Shown: piece after piece, positions 1 to 7,270 of the stretch | Layout: each line of letters opens with the position of its first letter | Position numbering within the stretch: the first letter of the stretch is position 1 | Assembly: GCA_016869415.1 (NCBI GenBank) | Contig: VGEI01000055.1 | Location: 1 to 13,220 of the forward strand | Reading direction: 5' to 3' | Origin: Alphaproteobacteria bacterium | Lineage (GTDB): Bacteria > Pseudomonadota > Alphaproteobacteria > CACIAM-22H2 | Length of the DNA stretch: 13,220 nucleotides | Position numbers and translations under genes: made by a program | Notes under the pieces: model-generated | Seen by the model: only the letters and a program-made list of their open reading frames with translations | Told to the model about the DNA's origin: nothing | The model's database searches: none

Positions 1-1335
1 ACGGACGTCACGGCCATGCCCTATGGGCCGAGCGTGCCGCACATGTTCATTGTCGTCTTCCTGATCATGTTGCCGGTCTATCTGAAGACCAAGGACCCGC
101 TCCTCGCCTGGCAATCGGGCCTCGCCTGGTGCCTGATCATCGGCGTCATCGTGCTGATCGGCGCCTTCGTCGGGCCGACGGTGCGCAAGTACACGCCGCG
201 CGCCGCCATGCTGGGCACGCTCGCCGGCATCTCGATCACCTTCATCTCCATGCGCCCCGCCTTCCAGATGTGGGAGCTGCCGTGGATCGCCTTTATCTCC
301 CTCGGGATCCTGCTCATCGCCTGGACCGCCAATGTGCGCCTGCCGGGCGGTCTGCCGGGCGGCCTCATGGCGGTTATCGTCGGCGCGGTGATCGCCTGGC
401 TGGCCACGGCTTTCGGCTGGACCGACTACATGAAGCCGGGGGCGGTCAGCGCCTCCTTCGCCCAGTTCGGCATCAGGCTGCCCGTGCCCTCAGGCGACGT
501 GCTCAAGGGGCTGGCGGATATCTGGCCGCTGCTGGTCACCGCCATCCCGCTCGGCATCTACAATTTCACCGAGGCGATGAACAACGTCGAAAGCGCCTCG
601 GCCGCCGGTGACGATTACAATTTGCGCAAGATCCTGATTGCCAATTGTGTCGGCGCCGTGGTCGGTGCGGTTCTCGGCAGCCCGTTCCCACCGGCCGTCT
701 ATATCGGCCATCCCGGCTGGAAACAGGTGGGCGGGCGCATCGGCTATTCGCTGGCCACGGGTGTGGTCATCGGCCTGGTCTGCTTCCTTGGCCTGACGGC
801 GCTGCTGCTTGCCGTGGTGCCGCTGGTCGCCATCCTGCCGATCCTGCTCTATATCGGCCTGGTGATTGGGGCGCAGGCCTTCCAGGCTTCACCGTCGGCG
901 CATGCGCCGGCCGTGGTGCTGGCGCTTGTGCCCAATATCGCCTCCTGGGCGCAGGTTCAGATCGACGGGGCGCTGGCCGCCGCCGGCACCTCGGCGGGCC
1001 AGGTCGGGGCCGACAAGCTGATGGGCACCGGCGTGGTCTATCGCGGCCTGGAGCTGCTGGGTGCGGGCGGCATCCTCGCCGGCATGGTGCTGGGCGCCGT
1101 CGCCGCCTATCTGATCGACCGCAACTTCCGCTACGCCGCAGCCTATGCGCTGGGCGGTGCCATCCTCTGCTTCTTCGGCATAATCCACGCGCCGCAGCTC
1201 GGGCTCAACGCCTCGCCCGGGGTGACGTTGGGCTATCTGCTGCTGGCCGGCATCTGCTTCGGCGCCGGCCTGGTCGAGGAAAAGAAAACCGGCTCAATCG
1301 TTCAGCCGCCGGCAGTGCCTTGCGTGTTCACGTAG
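1..1335 (+). CDS. NCS2/AzgA-like nucleobase-type permease, 5' end missing
   Basis: This is a polytopic inner-membrane protein, open from the first base of the window, so its N-terminus lies outside. The ATG at 16 is probably internal, because the five codons before it (TDVTA) continue a family-like stretch, TDVTAMPYGPSVPHMF, resembling the TALPYG(I)NTP region near the first helices of NCS2 xanthine/uracil and AzgA adenine/hypoxanthine permeases. About 444 residues remain, with roughly ten or more hydrophobic segments. The central NNVESASAAGDDYN stretch followed by PPAVYIGHPGWKQVGGRIGYS corresponds to the family's substrate and cation region. The substrate cannot be read from sequence; purines, pyrimidines or related ring compounds are an inference from the family. 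Its 3' end overlaps the convergent lactonase gene by 34 bases (1302-1335). The family call is fairly sure, the substrate is unknown. Confidence 0.75.
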   Translation, partial: TDVTAMPYGPSVPHMFIVVFLIMLPVYLKTKDPLLAWQSGLAWCLIIGVIVLIGAFVGPTVRKYTPRAAMLGTLAGISITFISMRPAFQMWELPWIAFISLGILLIAWTANVRLPGGLPGGLMAVIVGAVIAWLATAFGWTDYMKPGAVSASFAQFGIRLPVPSGDVLKGLADIWPLLVTAIPLGIYNFTEAMNNVESASAAGDDYNLRKILIANCVGAVVGAVLGSPFPPAVYIGHPGWKQVGGRIGYSLATGVVIGLVCFLGLTALLLAVVPLVAILPILLYIGLVIGAQAFQASPSAHAPAVVLALVPNIASWAQVQIDGALAAAGTSAGQVGADKLMGTGVVYRGLELLGAGGILAGMVLGAVAAYLIDRNFRYAAAYALGGAILCFFGIIHAPQLGLNASPGVTLGYLLLAGICFGAGLVEEKKTGSIVQPPAVPCVFT

Positions 1336-2276
1336 AGTGAATAGAGCGAGGTGCTGCCGGCCATAAAGAGACGATTCCGATAGGTGCCGCCGAAGCAGAG
1401 ATTGGCGCAGCGCTCCGGCAAGGCGATGCGGCCGATCGGCTTGCCGGAGGGGTTGAAGATCATCACCCCGTCAAGCTCGGCCGAACCCATGCCCCAGCCG
1501 CACCAGAGATTGCCGTCGACGTCGACGCGGAACCCGTCGGGCGAGCCTGGGCCGGCGTCAATGAGCAGGCGCTTGTTGGCCAGCTTGCGGCCGCCGTCGA
1601 CCACGTCGAAGGCCAGGATGTGGCGCGGCGTCGTACGTGATTCGACGACGTAGAGAATTTTCTCGTCGGGCGAAAAGGCCAGGCCGTTCGGCCCGACGAC
1701 GGCGTCGCTGACCAGGGTAACTTCGCGCGTCTGCGGATCGAGGCGATAGACGTTGGTGCCTAACTCCGGCTGCGCCACATAGCCTTCGTAGTAGCCGAGG
1801 ATGCCGAAGGGCGGATCGGTGAACCAGATCGAGCCGTCTAACTTGCACACCACGTCGTTGGGCGAGTTGAGGCGCTTGCCGTCGAAACTGTCGGCGAGGG
1901 TGGTGATTGTGCCGTCGTATTCGGTGCGGCTCACCCGCCGTCCGCCATGCTCGCAGGTGATCAGCCTGCCCTGGCGGTCGCGCGTGTTGCCGTTGGCGAA
2001 GTTCGACGGCTTCCGGAAGGCGGTGACACCGCCGGTCTCCTCATCCCAGCGCAGGATGCGGTTATTTGGGATGTCGCTCCACAGCAGGCAACGCTGGTCG
2101 CCGATCCACACCGGTCCCTCGGCCCAGCGCATGCCGGCGGCCAGGCGCTCGACCTTGGCCAGGACGAGGCGGTAGCGCGCGAAGCTCGGATCGAGAATCT
2201 CGACGGCGGGGTCGGGATAGCGCGGTGCTGGCGCGAAGGCTGGTGTATCGGAGGTCGACAGCTCACGGCTCGACAT
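1302..2276 (-). CDS. SMP-30/gluconolactonase/LRE-family lactonase
   Basis: A 324-residue predicted six-bladed beta-propeller hydrolase of the SMP-30/gluconolactonase/LRE family, which opens sugar lactones with a divalent metal. The expected metal ligands are all visible: E53 in AEGPVW, N197 in VGPNGLAFSP and D247 in SPDGFRVD. N140 in LNSPND is the usual substrate-side residue. No signal peptide is apparent, so it is probably cytoplasmic. The ATG at 2276 is supported by a strong ribosome binding site 7 bases upstream. The first 45 residues precede the conserved domain and are family-variable. It lies 64 bases downstream of the PLP enzyme gene on the same strand and is probably cotranscribed, which suggests a shared catabolic task. 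The actual lactone is unknown, since family members act on diverse substrates. Confidence 0.85.
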   Translation of the reverse strand: MSSRELSTSDTPAFAPAPRYPDPAVEILDPSFARYRLVLAKVERLAAGMRWAEGPVWIGDQRCLLWSDIPNNRILRWDEETGGVTAFRKPSNFANGNTRDRQGRLITCEHGGRRVSRTEYDGTITTLADSFDGKRLNSPNDVVCKLDGSIWFTDPPFGILGYYEGYVAQPELGTNVYRLDPQTREVTLVSDAVVGPNGLAFSPDEKILYVVESRTTPRHILAFDVVDGGRKLANKRLLIDAGPGSPDGFRVDVDGNLWCGWGMGSAELDGVMIFNPSGKPIGRIALPERCANLCFGGTYRNRLFMAGSTSLYSLYVNTQGTAGG

Positions 2277-2283
2277 AAGGCGT

Positions 2284-2290
2284 TCCTTCC
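2284..2290 (-). promoter_or_regulatory. Ribosome binding site of the lactonase gene
   Basis: On the minus strand GGAAGGA stands 7 bases before the ATG at 2276. It is a good Shine-Dalgarno sequence with ideal spacing and supports this start. Confidence 0.7.
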
Positions 2291-2340
2291 AACAGGGACG
2301 AGGTGGCGCGAATTAGGTCAATAGCCGGCCGAAACGCGCC

Positions 2341-3399
2341 TCAGGTGACCAGGCCGCGCGCCGCCACCTTCCAGGCCGCCTCGATCCGGCCGCCGCGCAC
2401 GCCGTAGACCGTATCGACCATGTTGGAGACGACGCAGCAATGATTGGGCACGATGTGCACGATATCGCCGACCTGCGGCCGCTCCGCGCATCTCGACAGG
2501 TCGAGCGTGCCGTGCTCCTCCGACAGGCCGGATACCGCCGCCTGCGGATACTCCGTCACATGGCCGAAGCCCTGCACGTAATACTGGTCGGAGGTCAGTA
2601 CCTTGGTGCCGGCATCGACGATCGCCCGGGTGTCGGTCGGCCGGCTGACCACGGTGGCGCGCACGCGCATGGCGCACTGCGCCCAGGTCGCGGCCCGGGA
2701 ATGGACCATCATGGCGTCGTTGTAGAGATAGGTGCCGGCACGATGCTCGGTGAGCATCGGGAAATCCCCGAGCGTCAGCGTCGCCGGCGTGCCGCCGCCG
2801 GAGACCACCGGCACCTCGATGCCCGCCCCCCTGAACAGCTCCAGCGCCCGGTTGAAGAACGCCGCGGTCGGCTCCTTGTTGGGAAAGGTCATGATGCCGT
2901 CGAAGCGCAGATTGGGCAGCCTCATCGCCAGGCGCGCCAGGTCGAAGGCCGCCTCGGGCGTCTGCACGCCGTTGCGGCCGAAGCCGGTGTCGCACTCGAC
3001 GAGGAACGGCACCTCGACGCCGGCGCGCTTGGCCGCCTCGGACAGGCCGCGCGCCACCACCTCGTTGTCGAAGACCACGGCCAGGCGCTTCAGCCGCCGG
3101 CTCAGCGCCATCAGCCGCTCGGTCTTGGTCCAGCCCAGGATGTTGAAGGTCAGCAGCACGTCGTCGGCGACGCCGGCCTCGGCGAAGACCTCGACCTCGC
3201 CCAGCTTCTGGCAGGTGATGCCGACGGCACCCGCCTGCATCTGCAGCTTGCCGAGGGCGGGGATCTTGTGGGTCTTGATGTGCGGCCGGTTGGCAATGCC
3301 CAGGCTGTCCGTCTGCGCCTGCAGCCGCCGGATATTGTCCTCCATGATGTCGAGGTCGACGGTCACGGCGGGCGAGTCGAGATCGCGGACGGACTTCAT
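2341..3399 (-). CDS. Fold-type III PLP enzyme, D-serine dehydratase / D-threonine aldolase-like
   Basis: A 352-residue alanine-racemase-fold PLP enzyme of the group containing eukaryotic-type D-serine dehydratase, D-threonine aldolase and D-3-hydroxyaspartate aldolase. RPHIKTHK near residue 40 carries the probable PLP lysine (K42). VECDTGFGRNGV and AGTYLYND are family blocks. PNHCC near the end gives the H-x-C pair (H320, C322) that binds the divalent metal in this group. D-serine dehydration and retro-aldol cleavage of D-3-hydroxy amino acids cannot be told apart by eye. The frame is open up to 3705, but residues before MDTGF overlap an IS1380 transposase fragment on the other strand and do not resemble the family. 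I chose MKSVRDLDSP (ATG at 3399) because homologues start about there; the ATG at 3414 is the alternative. No Shine-Dalgarno sequence is evident for either. The lactonase gene follows on the same strand. Confidence 0.85.
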   Translation of the reverse strand: MKSVRDLDSPAVTVDLDIMEDNIRRLQAQTDSLGIANRPHIKTHKIPALGKLQMQAGAVGITCQKLGEVEVFAEAGVADDVLLTFNILGWTKTERLMALSRRLKRLAVVFDNEVVARGLSEAAKRAGVEVPFLVECDTGFGRNGVQTPEAAFDLARLAMRLPNLRFDGIMTFPNKEPTAAFFNRALELFRGAGIEVPVVSGGGTPATLTLGDFPMLTEHRAGTYLYNDAMMVHSRAATWAQCAMRVRATVVSRPTDTRAIVDAGTKVLTSDQYYVQGFGHVTEYPQAAVSGLSEEHGTLDLSRCAERPQVGDIVHIVPNHCCVVSNMVDTVYGVRGGRIEAAWKVAARGLVT

Positions 3400-3405
3400 G
3401 AAGCC

Positions 3406-3434
3406 CGTATCCATCAACCGGACGGTGCGGTCAA
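3406..3434 (-). promoter_or_regulatory. Possible promoter for the PLP-enzyme/lactonase pair
   Basis: On the minus strand TTGACC (3429-3434), a 17-base spacer and GATACG (3406-3411) end 6 bases before the ATG at 3399. The -35 box is good and the -10 box is weak (3 of 6). Its placement would give a leaderless or near-leaderless mRNA, as for mnmG. It lies just beside the IS1380 remnant. The hit could be chance. Confidence 0.3.
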
Positions 3435-3483
3435 GGCCGGTGCCGGTCCGGCCGGCGCGATGGTCAAGCTGACCGAACACGAC

Positions 3484-3840
3484 GCCCTGGCGCGCAATGC
3501 CCGCCTGGCCGACGAGATCGCCGCCGAGGCGATCAGCCGCAGGACCGGCCGGCCGGCGCACCGGTTCAAGGACTTCATGTGGACGACGCTCGACAGCAGG
3601 AGCCGCCGGCGCCGGGTCGTGGCCAAGGCGGAATGGACCGGCGGCGAGGCCAATCCGCGCTTCATCGTGACCTCGCTGCCGCCGGCAGCCTGCCGAGCAC
3701 GCCATCTCTACGAGAAGGTCTATTGCGCGCGCGGCGACATGGAGAACCGCATCAAGGAATGCCAGGCCGACCTGTTCGCCGACCGTATCTCGGCCGCCAC
3801 CATGCGCGCCAACCAGCTCCGCCTGCGGTCGTCATCATGA
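3484..3840 (+). pseudogene. IS1380-family transposase, 3' fragment
   Basis: About 118 codons of the C-terminal part of an IS1380-family DDE transposase. The reading begins with LARNARLADEIA, runs through a KDF...R...RRVV.KAEW block and NPRFIVTSLP, and reaches YCARGDMENRIKECQADLF and SAATMRANQLRL. The Y-x2-R-x3-E signature with the catalytic glutamate of IS4/IS1380-type enzymes is present, but the N-terminal two thirds with both catalytic aspartates is missing. After NQLRL the reading becomes RSSS and stops at 3838-3840, whereas family members continue with a hydrophobic tail, so the 3' end is truncated as well. The frame is open to the left of 3484 but nothing there is recognisably transposase. 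No terminal inverted repeats or target duplication were found. It cannot move itself and lies exactly where the neighbouring cyclase gene loses its catalytic half. Confidence 0.85.
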
Positions 3841-3849
3841 GCGTGAGCG

Positions 3850-4644
3850 ATTTCGTGGGCACAGCGGCGCCACCGCCCGACTGGCTGCAAAGGGCTTGGG
3901 CGGGCTCGCCCGGCGCCTCGCCGCTGTGGATCAGCCGCTCGGCCACGGCCGGCGAGACATGCTGGCCGAAGACGCTGGTGACGCGCTCGCGCGCCCGCAT
4001 CTCCTCGAGCAGGCGGACGAGCTGGCCGCGCAGGCGCTGCCCCACCAGACCGGCGATGGAGCCGGCGGCGACCATCACCAGCCCTTTGCCGACGTGATAT
4101 TGCGGCGTCAGCAGCAGGTCGGGCGATGCAAAGTCGAGTGGCAGGAGCCACCACGCAAGGGCCAGGTACTGAAGCGCGGCGACCGCGCCGGTGAAGGCCG
4201 GCAGAGCGAACTTAAGGCGCAAGGTCGCCGCGACGATGAACAGGAAATAGACCAGCGAGGCAACGCCGGCGAACATGCCAGGTGAGCCGGTCAGGATGTA
4301 CATGAAATAGATCACCGCCGTCGGGGCCGTGGTCTCGATGACCGCGTTGACGTAGCGGCCGGCGGCTCGCTGCCGCGGCGCAGAAACCAGTCGAGGAGGA
4401 CGAAACCGACGAGCGCCTCGTGGGCGATGAAAGGGAGGATGACCGGTAGCGGCATCCACCAGCGGAAACGGCCCTCGGTGGTGCGCTCGATCCATTCGGG
4501 GCCGACCGTCACCCAGGCGACGCTGCCGATCACCAGGATCGCGCTGAGGACGATGAAGAGGATGCGCGTACGCAGCCGCTCGCTGCGCAGCGTCTCGCGA
4601 AGCAAGGCGCGGGCGATTTCGGGCTCGAGGCTCTTGTCGCTCAT
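3850..4644 (-). pseudogene. Membrane-anchored adenylate/guanylate cyclase, frameshifted and lacking the catalytic domain
   Basis: Remains of a class III nucleotide cyclase gene, read leftward. The first part (MSDKSLEPEIARALLRETL, ATG at 4644) is followed by hydrophobic segments ILFIVLSAILVIGSVAWV and WWMPLPVILPFIAHEALVGFVLLDWFL. Near 4365-4375 the frame breaks, consistent with loss of one base, and coding continues in another frame as AAGRYVNAVIETTAPTAVIYFMYIL, further membrane segments, and the coiled linker RERVTSVFGQHVSPAVAERL. That linker normally stands directly before the cyclase catalytic domain in bacterial membrane cyclases. Here it runs into unrelated sequence (about 3930 down to 3850) and then the IS1380 remnant, so no catalytic aspartates or other active-site residues exist. 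The gene is dead unless the frame break is a sequencing error, and even then the enzyme domain is absent. It is divergent from mnmG. Confidence 0.75.
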
Positions 4645-4675
4645 AGGCATGACCATAGCGCGTCCGGGGAGCGGC

Positions 4676-4756
4676 AATATAGGAATATATATTTATATAA
4701 TAGGTTTATAGAGAAAAAATTGACCCCGAGCCCCTCGGCGCTTATGGTCCGCCGCC
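4676..4756 (+). promoter_or_regulatory. Promoter of the mnmG operon with AT-rich upstream block; leaderless start likely
   Basis: TTGACC at 4720-4725, a 17-base spacer and TATGGT at 4743-4748 form a good sigma70-type promoter. The mnmG ATG is at 4757, only 8 bases past the -10 box, so transcription should start at or within a few bases of the A of the start codon and there is no room for a Shine-Dalgarno sequence. Bases 4676-4720 are almost pure A/T in an otherwise GC-rich window and sit where an UP element would act. A consensus TATAAT at 4696-4701 lacks a matching -35 on the plus strand. The block also separates mnmG from the divergent cyclase pseudogene. Confidence 0.55.
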
Positions 4757-6625
4757 ATGAGCGACAGGTTCGACGTCATCGTAGTGGGCGGCGGCCATGC
4801 CGGCTGCGAGGCCGCCGCGGCCGCTTCGCGATTGGGGGCCCGCACCCTGCTGCTCACCCACCGCCTCGACACGGTCGGCGAGATGTCGTGCAACCCGGCC
4901 ATCGGCGGGCTGGCCAAGGGCCATCTGGTGCGCGAGATCGACGCGCTCGACGGCGTCATGGGAAGGGCCATCGACCGGGCGGGAATCCAGTTCCGGCTGC
5001 TCAACCGTTCGAAGGGGCCGGCGGTGCGGGGCCCGCGCGCTCAGGCCGACCGCAAGCACTACCGCCTGGCGATGCAGGCGTTCCTTGCCGAGCAGCCGAA
5101 CCTCGAGCTACGCGCCGACGCCGCCGAAGATCTGGAGCTCGAGGGAGGTCGCGTCGCCGCGCTGCTCACCGCCTCGGGTGCGCGCCTGGCCTGCGGCGCG
5201 GTGGTGCTGACCACCGGCACCTTCCTGCGCGGCCTCATCCATATCGGCGAGACGACGAGGCCCGCCGGCCGCACCAACTCCGCCGGCGAGCACGAGCCCG
5301 CCGCGCTCGGCCTGTCGAAAACCCTGGAAAAATGCGGCTTCGTGCTGGGCCGCCTGAAGACCGGCACGCCACCGCGGCTGGACGGCCGCACCATCGACTG
5401 GACGGCGCTCGACGTGCAGCCGGGCGACGATCCGCCGCTGCCCTTCTCCTACCTCACCGACAGGATCCGCGTGCCGCAGGTCCCTTGTCACATCACCTGG
5501 ACCAGCGCAGCCGGGCATGAGCTGATCCGCGCCAACCTGCACCGCGCGCCGATGTATTCGGGGCAGATCACCTCGACCGGCCCGCGCTACTGCCCGTCGA
5601 TCGAAGACAAGGTGGTGCGTTTTGCGGCGCGCGAGCGGCATCAGATTTTCCTCGAGCCCGAGGGGCTCGACGATCCCACGGTCTATCCCAACGGCATCTC
5701 GACCTCGCTGCCGCAGGAGGTTCAGCTGGCGTTGCTCAAGACCATCCCGGGCCTCGAGCGCGCGGCCATGATCCGGCCGGGCTACGCCATCGAGTACGAC
5801 TATGTCGACCCGCGCCAGCTCACGCCGACCCTGGAGACCCGCCGCCTGCCCGGGTTGTTCCTGGCCGGGCAGATCAACGGCACCACCGGCTACGAGGAGG
5901 CCGCGGCGCAAGGGTTGATGGCGGGCTTGAACGCGGCCCTGGCGGTGGGCGGCTCGCGGCCGTTCACCGTCGACCGCGCCGACGCCTATATCGGTGTGTT
6001 GATCGACGATCTGGTGACTTTGGGGGCGTCGGAACCCTATCGCATGTTCACCAGCCGGGCCGAGTACCGCCTGGTGCTGCGGGCCGACAATGCCGATCAG
6101 CGGCTGACCGCCAAGGGTATCGCGCTCGGCTGCGTGAGCTCCTTGCGCCAGCGGGTCTGGCAGGAGAAAGACACCGCCCTGAAGGCTGCCCGTGCCCTGG
6201 TGTCGTCGCTGCGCGAGACACCCAGCCGCTTGGCCCGGCTGGGCTTTGCCGTCAACCAGGACGGCGTGGTGCGCTCGGCCGCCGCGCTCCTGGCCCTGCC
6301 CGGCATCGACCTGCGACGGCTGGCCGGGCTCTGGCCGGAGCTTGGCTCACTGGCCCCGGAGATCGCCGAGCAGCTGGAGATCGAGGCGCTCTATCGCGGC
6401 TATCTCGAGCGCCAGGACGCCGATATCCGCAGCTACCGGGCGGACGAATCGTTGAACCTCCCGGCCGGTCTCGACTACGGCGCCATCGCCGGCCTGTCGA
6501 GCGAGGCGCGCAGCCAGCTCAGCCACGCCCAGCCCGCCACCCTGGCTGCCGCCGCGCGTCTCACCGGGGTCACTCCCGCAGCGCTGACCGCCTTGCTGCG
6601 CCACGTCCGCCGCATAGCCGCGTGA
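4757..6625 (+). CDS. mnmG: tRNA uridine-5-carboxymethylaminomethyl(34) synthesis enzyme MnmG (GidA)
   Basis: A 622-residue FAD enzyme, the usual family length. With MnmE it installs the cmnm5/nm5 group on wobble uridine 34 of several tRNAs, using methylenetetrahydrofolate. The Rossmann motif VVGGGHAGCEAA is at about 9-20, SCNPAIGGLAKG at 44-55, and YCPSIEDKVVRF followed by HQIFLEPEG covers about 278-300. The two cysteines expected in the mechanism are present as C45 and C279. TTGYEEAAAQG and SRAEYRLVLRADNAD are further signatures, and the C-terminal helical domain that meets MnmE is complete. Its stop overlaps the rsmG start in GTGA. In many Alphaproteobacteria mnmE lies just upstream; here the upstream side is a cyclase pseudogene and IS debris, so mnmE must be elsewhere. 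Confidence 0.97.
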   Translation: MSDRFDVIVVGGGHAGCEAAAAASRLGARTLLLTHRLDTVGEMSCNPAIGGLAKGHLVREIDALDGVMGRAIDRAGIQFRLLNRSKGPAVRGPRAQADRKHYRLAMQAFLAEQPNLELRADAAEDLELEGGRVAALLTASGARLACGAVVLTTGTFLRGLIHIGETTRPAGRTNSAGEHEPAALGLSKTLEKCGFVLGRLKTGTPPRLDGRTIDWTALDVQPGDDPPLPFSYLTDRIRVPQVPCHITWTSAAGHELIRANLHRAPMYSGQITSTGPRYCPSIEDKVVRFAARERHQIFLEPEGLDDPTVYPNGISTSLPQEVQLALLKTIPGLERAAMIRPGYAIEYDYVDPRQLTPTLETRRLPGLFLAGQINGTTGYEEAAAQGLMAGLNAALAVGGSRPFTVDRADAYIGVLIDDLVTLGASEPYRMFTSRAEYRLVLRADNADQRLTAKGIALGCVSSLRQRVWQEKDTALKAARALVSSLRETPSRLARLGFAVNQDGVVRSAAALLALPGIDLRRLAGLWPELGSLAPEIAEQLEIEALYRGYLERQDADIRSYRADESLNLPAGLDYGAIAGLSSEARSQLSHAQPATLAAAARLTGVTPAALTALLRHVRRIAA

Positions 6626-7248
6626 CACCCACCCAATTCGCCGAGTTGGCCGGTGTCTCACGTGAAACATTGGAACAGCTCGTTGTTTATAAAGATATTT
6701 TAGAGCAGATCCAGATACGCTTGAATCTCGTTGGGCCGGCGACCCTGCCGGATGCCTGGAACCGGCACTTCTTCGATTCAGCGCAGCTGCTGCCGCTGAT
6801 TCCGAATACCGCGCGGCGGCTGGTCGATCTCGGCTCGGGCGCTGGGTTTCCCGGCTTGGTGCTGGCTATCCTGACGCCGCGACTCGAGGTGCACCTGATC
6901 GAGGGCAACCGCCACAAGGCCGGGTTCCTGGCCGAGGTGGCGCGCAAAACGGGAGCTGCGAGGCGCGTCACCATCCATGCCACACGGATCGCTCACGCCA
7001 CCCCGAAACTCGCCGGCAGCGCCGACGTCGTTACAGCCAGAGCCTTGGCAGAATTGGAAGAATTGCTTGGCCTCGCGGCGCCGCTGCTGCGCCCGGAGGG
7101 CGGCGTCGCGCTCTTTCCCAAGGGCGCCAAGGCCGAGGCCGAATTGACCCGTGCGAACAAAAAATGGAAGATGCGGGTCGACCGTATCGCCAGCCGCAGC
7201 GATCCTTCCGGGACGATTTTTAGGATTTCAGACCTTGCCCGTATATGA
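6622..7248 (+). CDS. rsmG: 16S rRNA (guanine(527)-N7)-methyltransferase RsmG (GidB)
   Basis: A 208-residue SAM-dependent methyltransferase for N7 of G527 in 16S rRNA; in other bacteria its loss gives low-level streptomycin resistance. Visible are the family block LNLVGPATLPDAWNRHFFDS (35-54), SAM motif I LVDLGSGAGFPGLVLA (67-82), the acidic end of the next strand in HLIEG (91-95), and VVTARALAELEELL (136-149). The start is the GTG at 6622, whose last bases form the mnmG stop (GTGA). There is no separate ribosome binding site, so translation is probably coupled. Codons 11-16 (GVSRET) contain the parS palindrome. parA follows after 22 bases. Confidence 0.95.
   Translation: MTPTQFAELAGVSRETLEQLVVYKDILEQIQIRLNLVGPATLPDAWNRHFFDSAQLLPLIPNTARRLVDLGSGAGFPGLVLAILTPRLEVHLIEGNRHKAGFLAEVARKTGAARRVTIHATRIAHATPKLAGSADVVTARALAELEELLGLAAPLLRPEGGVALFPKGAKAEAELTRANKKWKMRVDRIASRSDPSGTIFRISDLARI
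6654..6669. other. parS: parS centromere-like site inside rsmG
   Basis: TGTCTCACGTGAAACA differs at one position (T4 to C) from the perfect palindrome TGTTTCACGTGAAACA, the chromosomal parS bound by ParB across bacteria. The core TCACGTGA is intact. It lies about 600 bases before parA, in the same operon as its presumed binding protein. In the protein it codes for V-S-R-E-T using TCA, CGT and ACA, codons out of keeping with the GC-rich style of these genes, which suggests that DNA binding constrains codon choice here. ParB would load here, bind CTP and spread along the DNA. Confidence 0.85.
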
Positions 7249-7270
7249 AAATAATCCTAATTCGACGACA

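Noticed and set aside
1322..1337. A second parS-like sequence near TGTTCACGTAGAG
   Set aside because: Only half the palindrome matches, and the flanking bases do not fit.
3415..3705. N-terminal extension of the PLP-enzyme gene to 3705
   Set aside because: The extra residues are antisense to the transposase fragment, are rich in Arg, Gly and Pro, and precede the normal family N-terminus.
2440..3840. A very long plus-strand open frame of 466 codons
   Set aside because: Most of it is antisense to the PLP-enzyme gene and is low-complexity. Only the last 118 codons have family similarity (IS1380 transposase), and these are annotated separately.
4350..4385. Programmed frameshift in the cyclase gene
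   Set aside because: No slippery heptamer or following structure is evident, and the gene is truncated anyway. Mutation or sequencing error is simpler.
4676..4720. AT-rich block as a replication origin unwinding region, given mnmG and par nearby
   Set aside because: No DnaA boxes of the TTATCCACA type are seen around it, it is only about 45 bases long, and in Alphaproteobacteria the origin is not usually defined by mnmG. A promoter explains it better.
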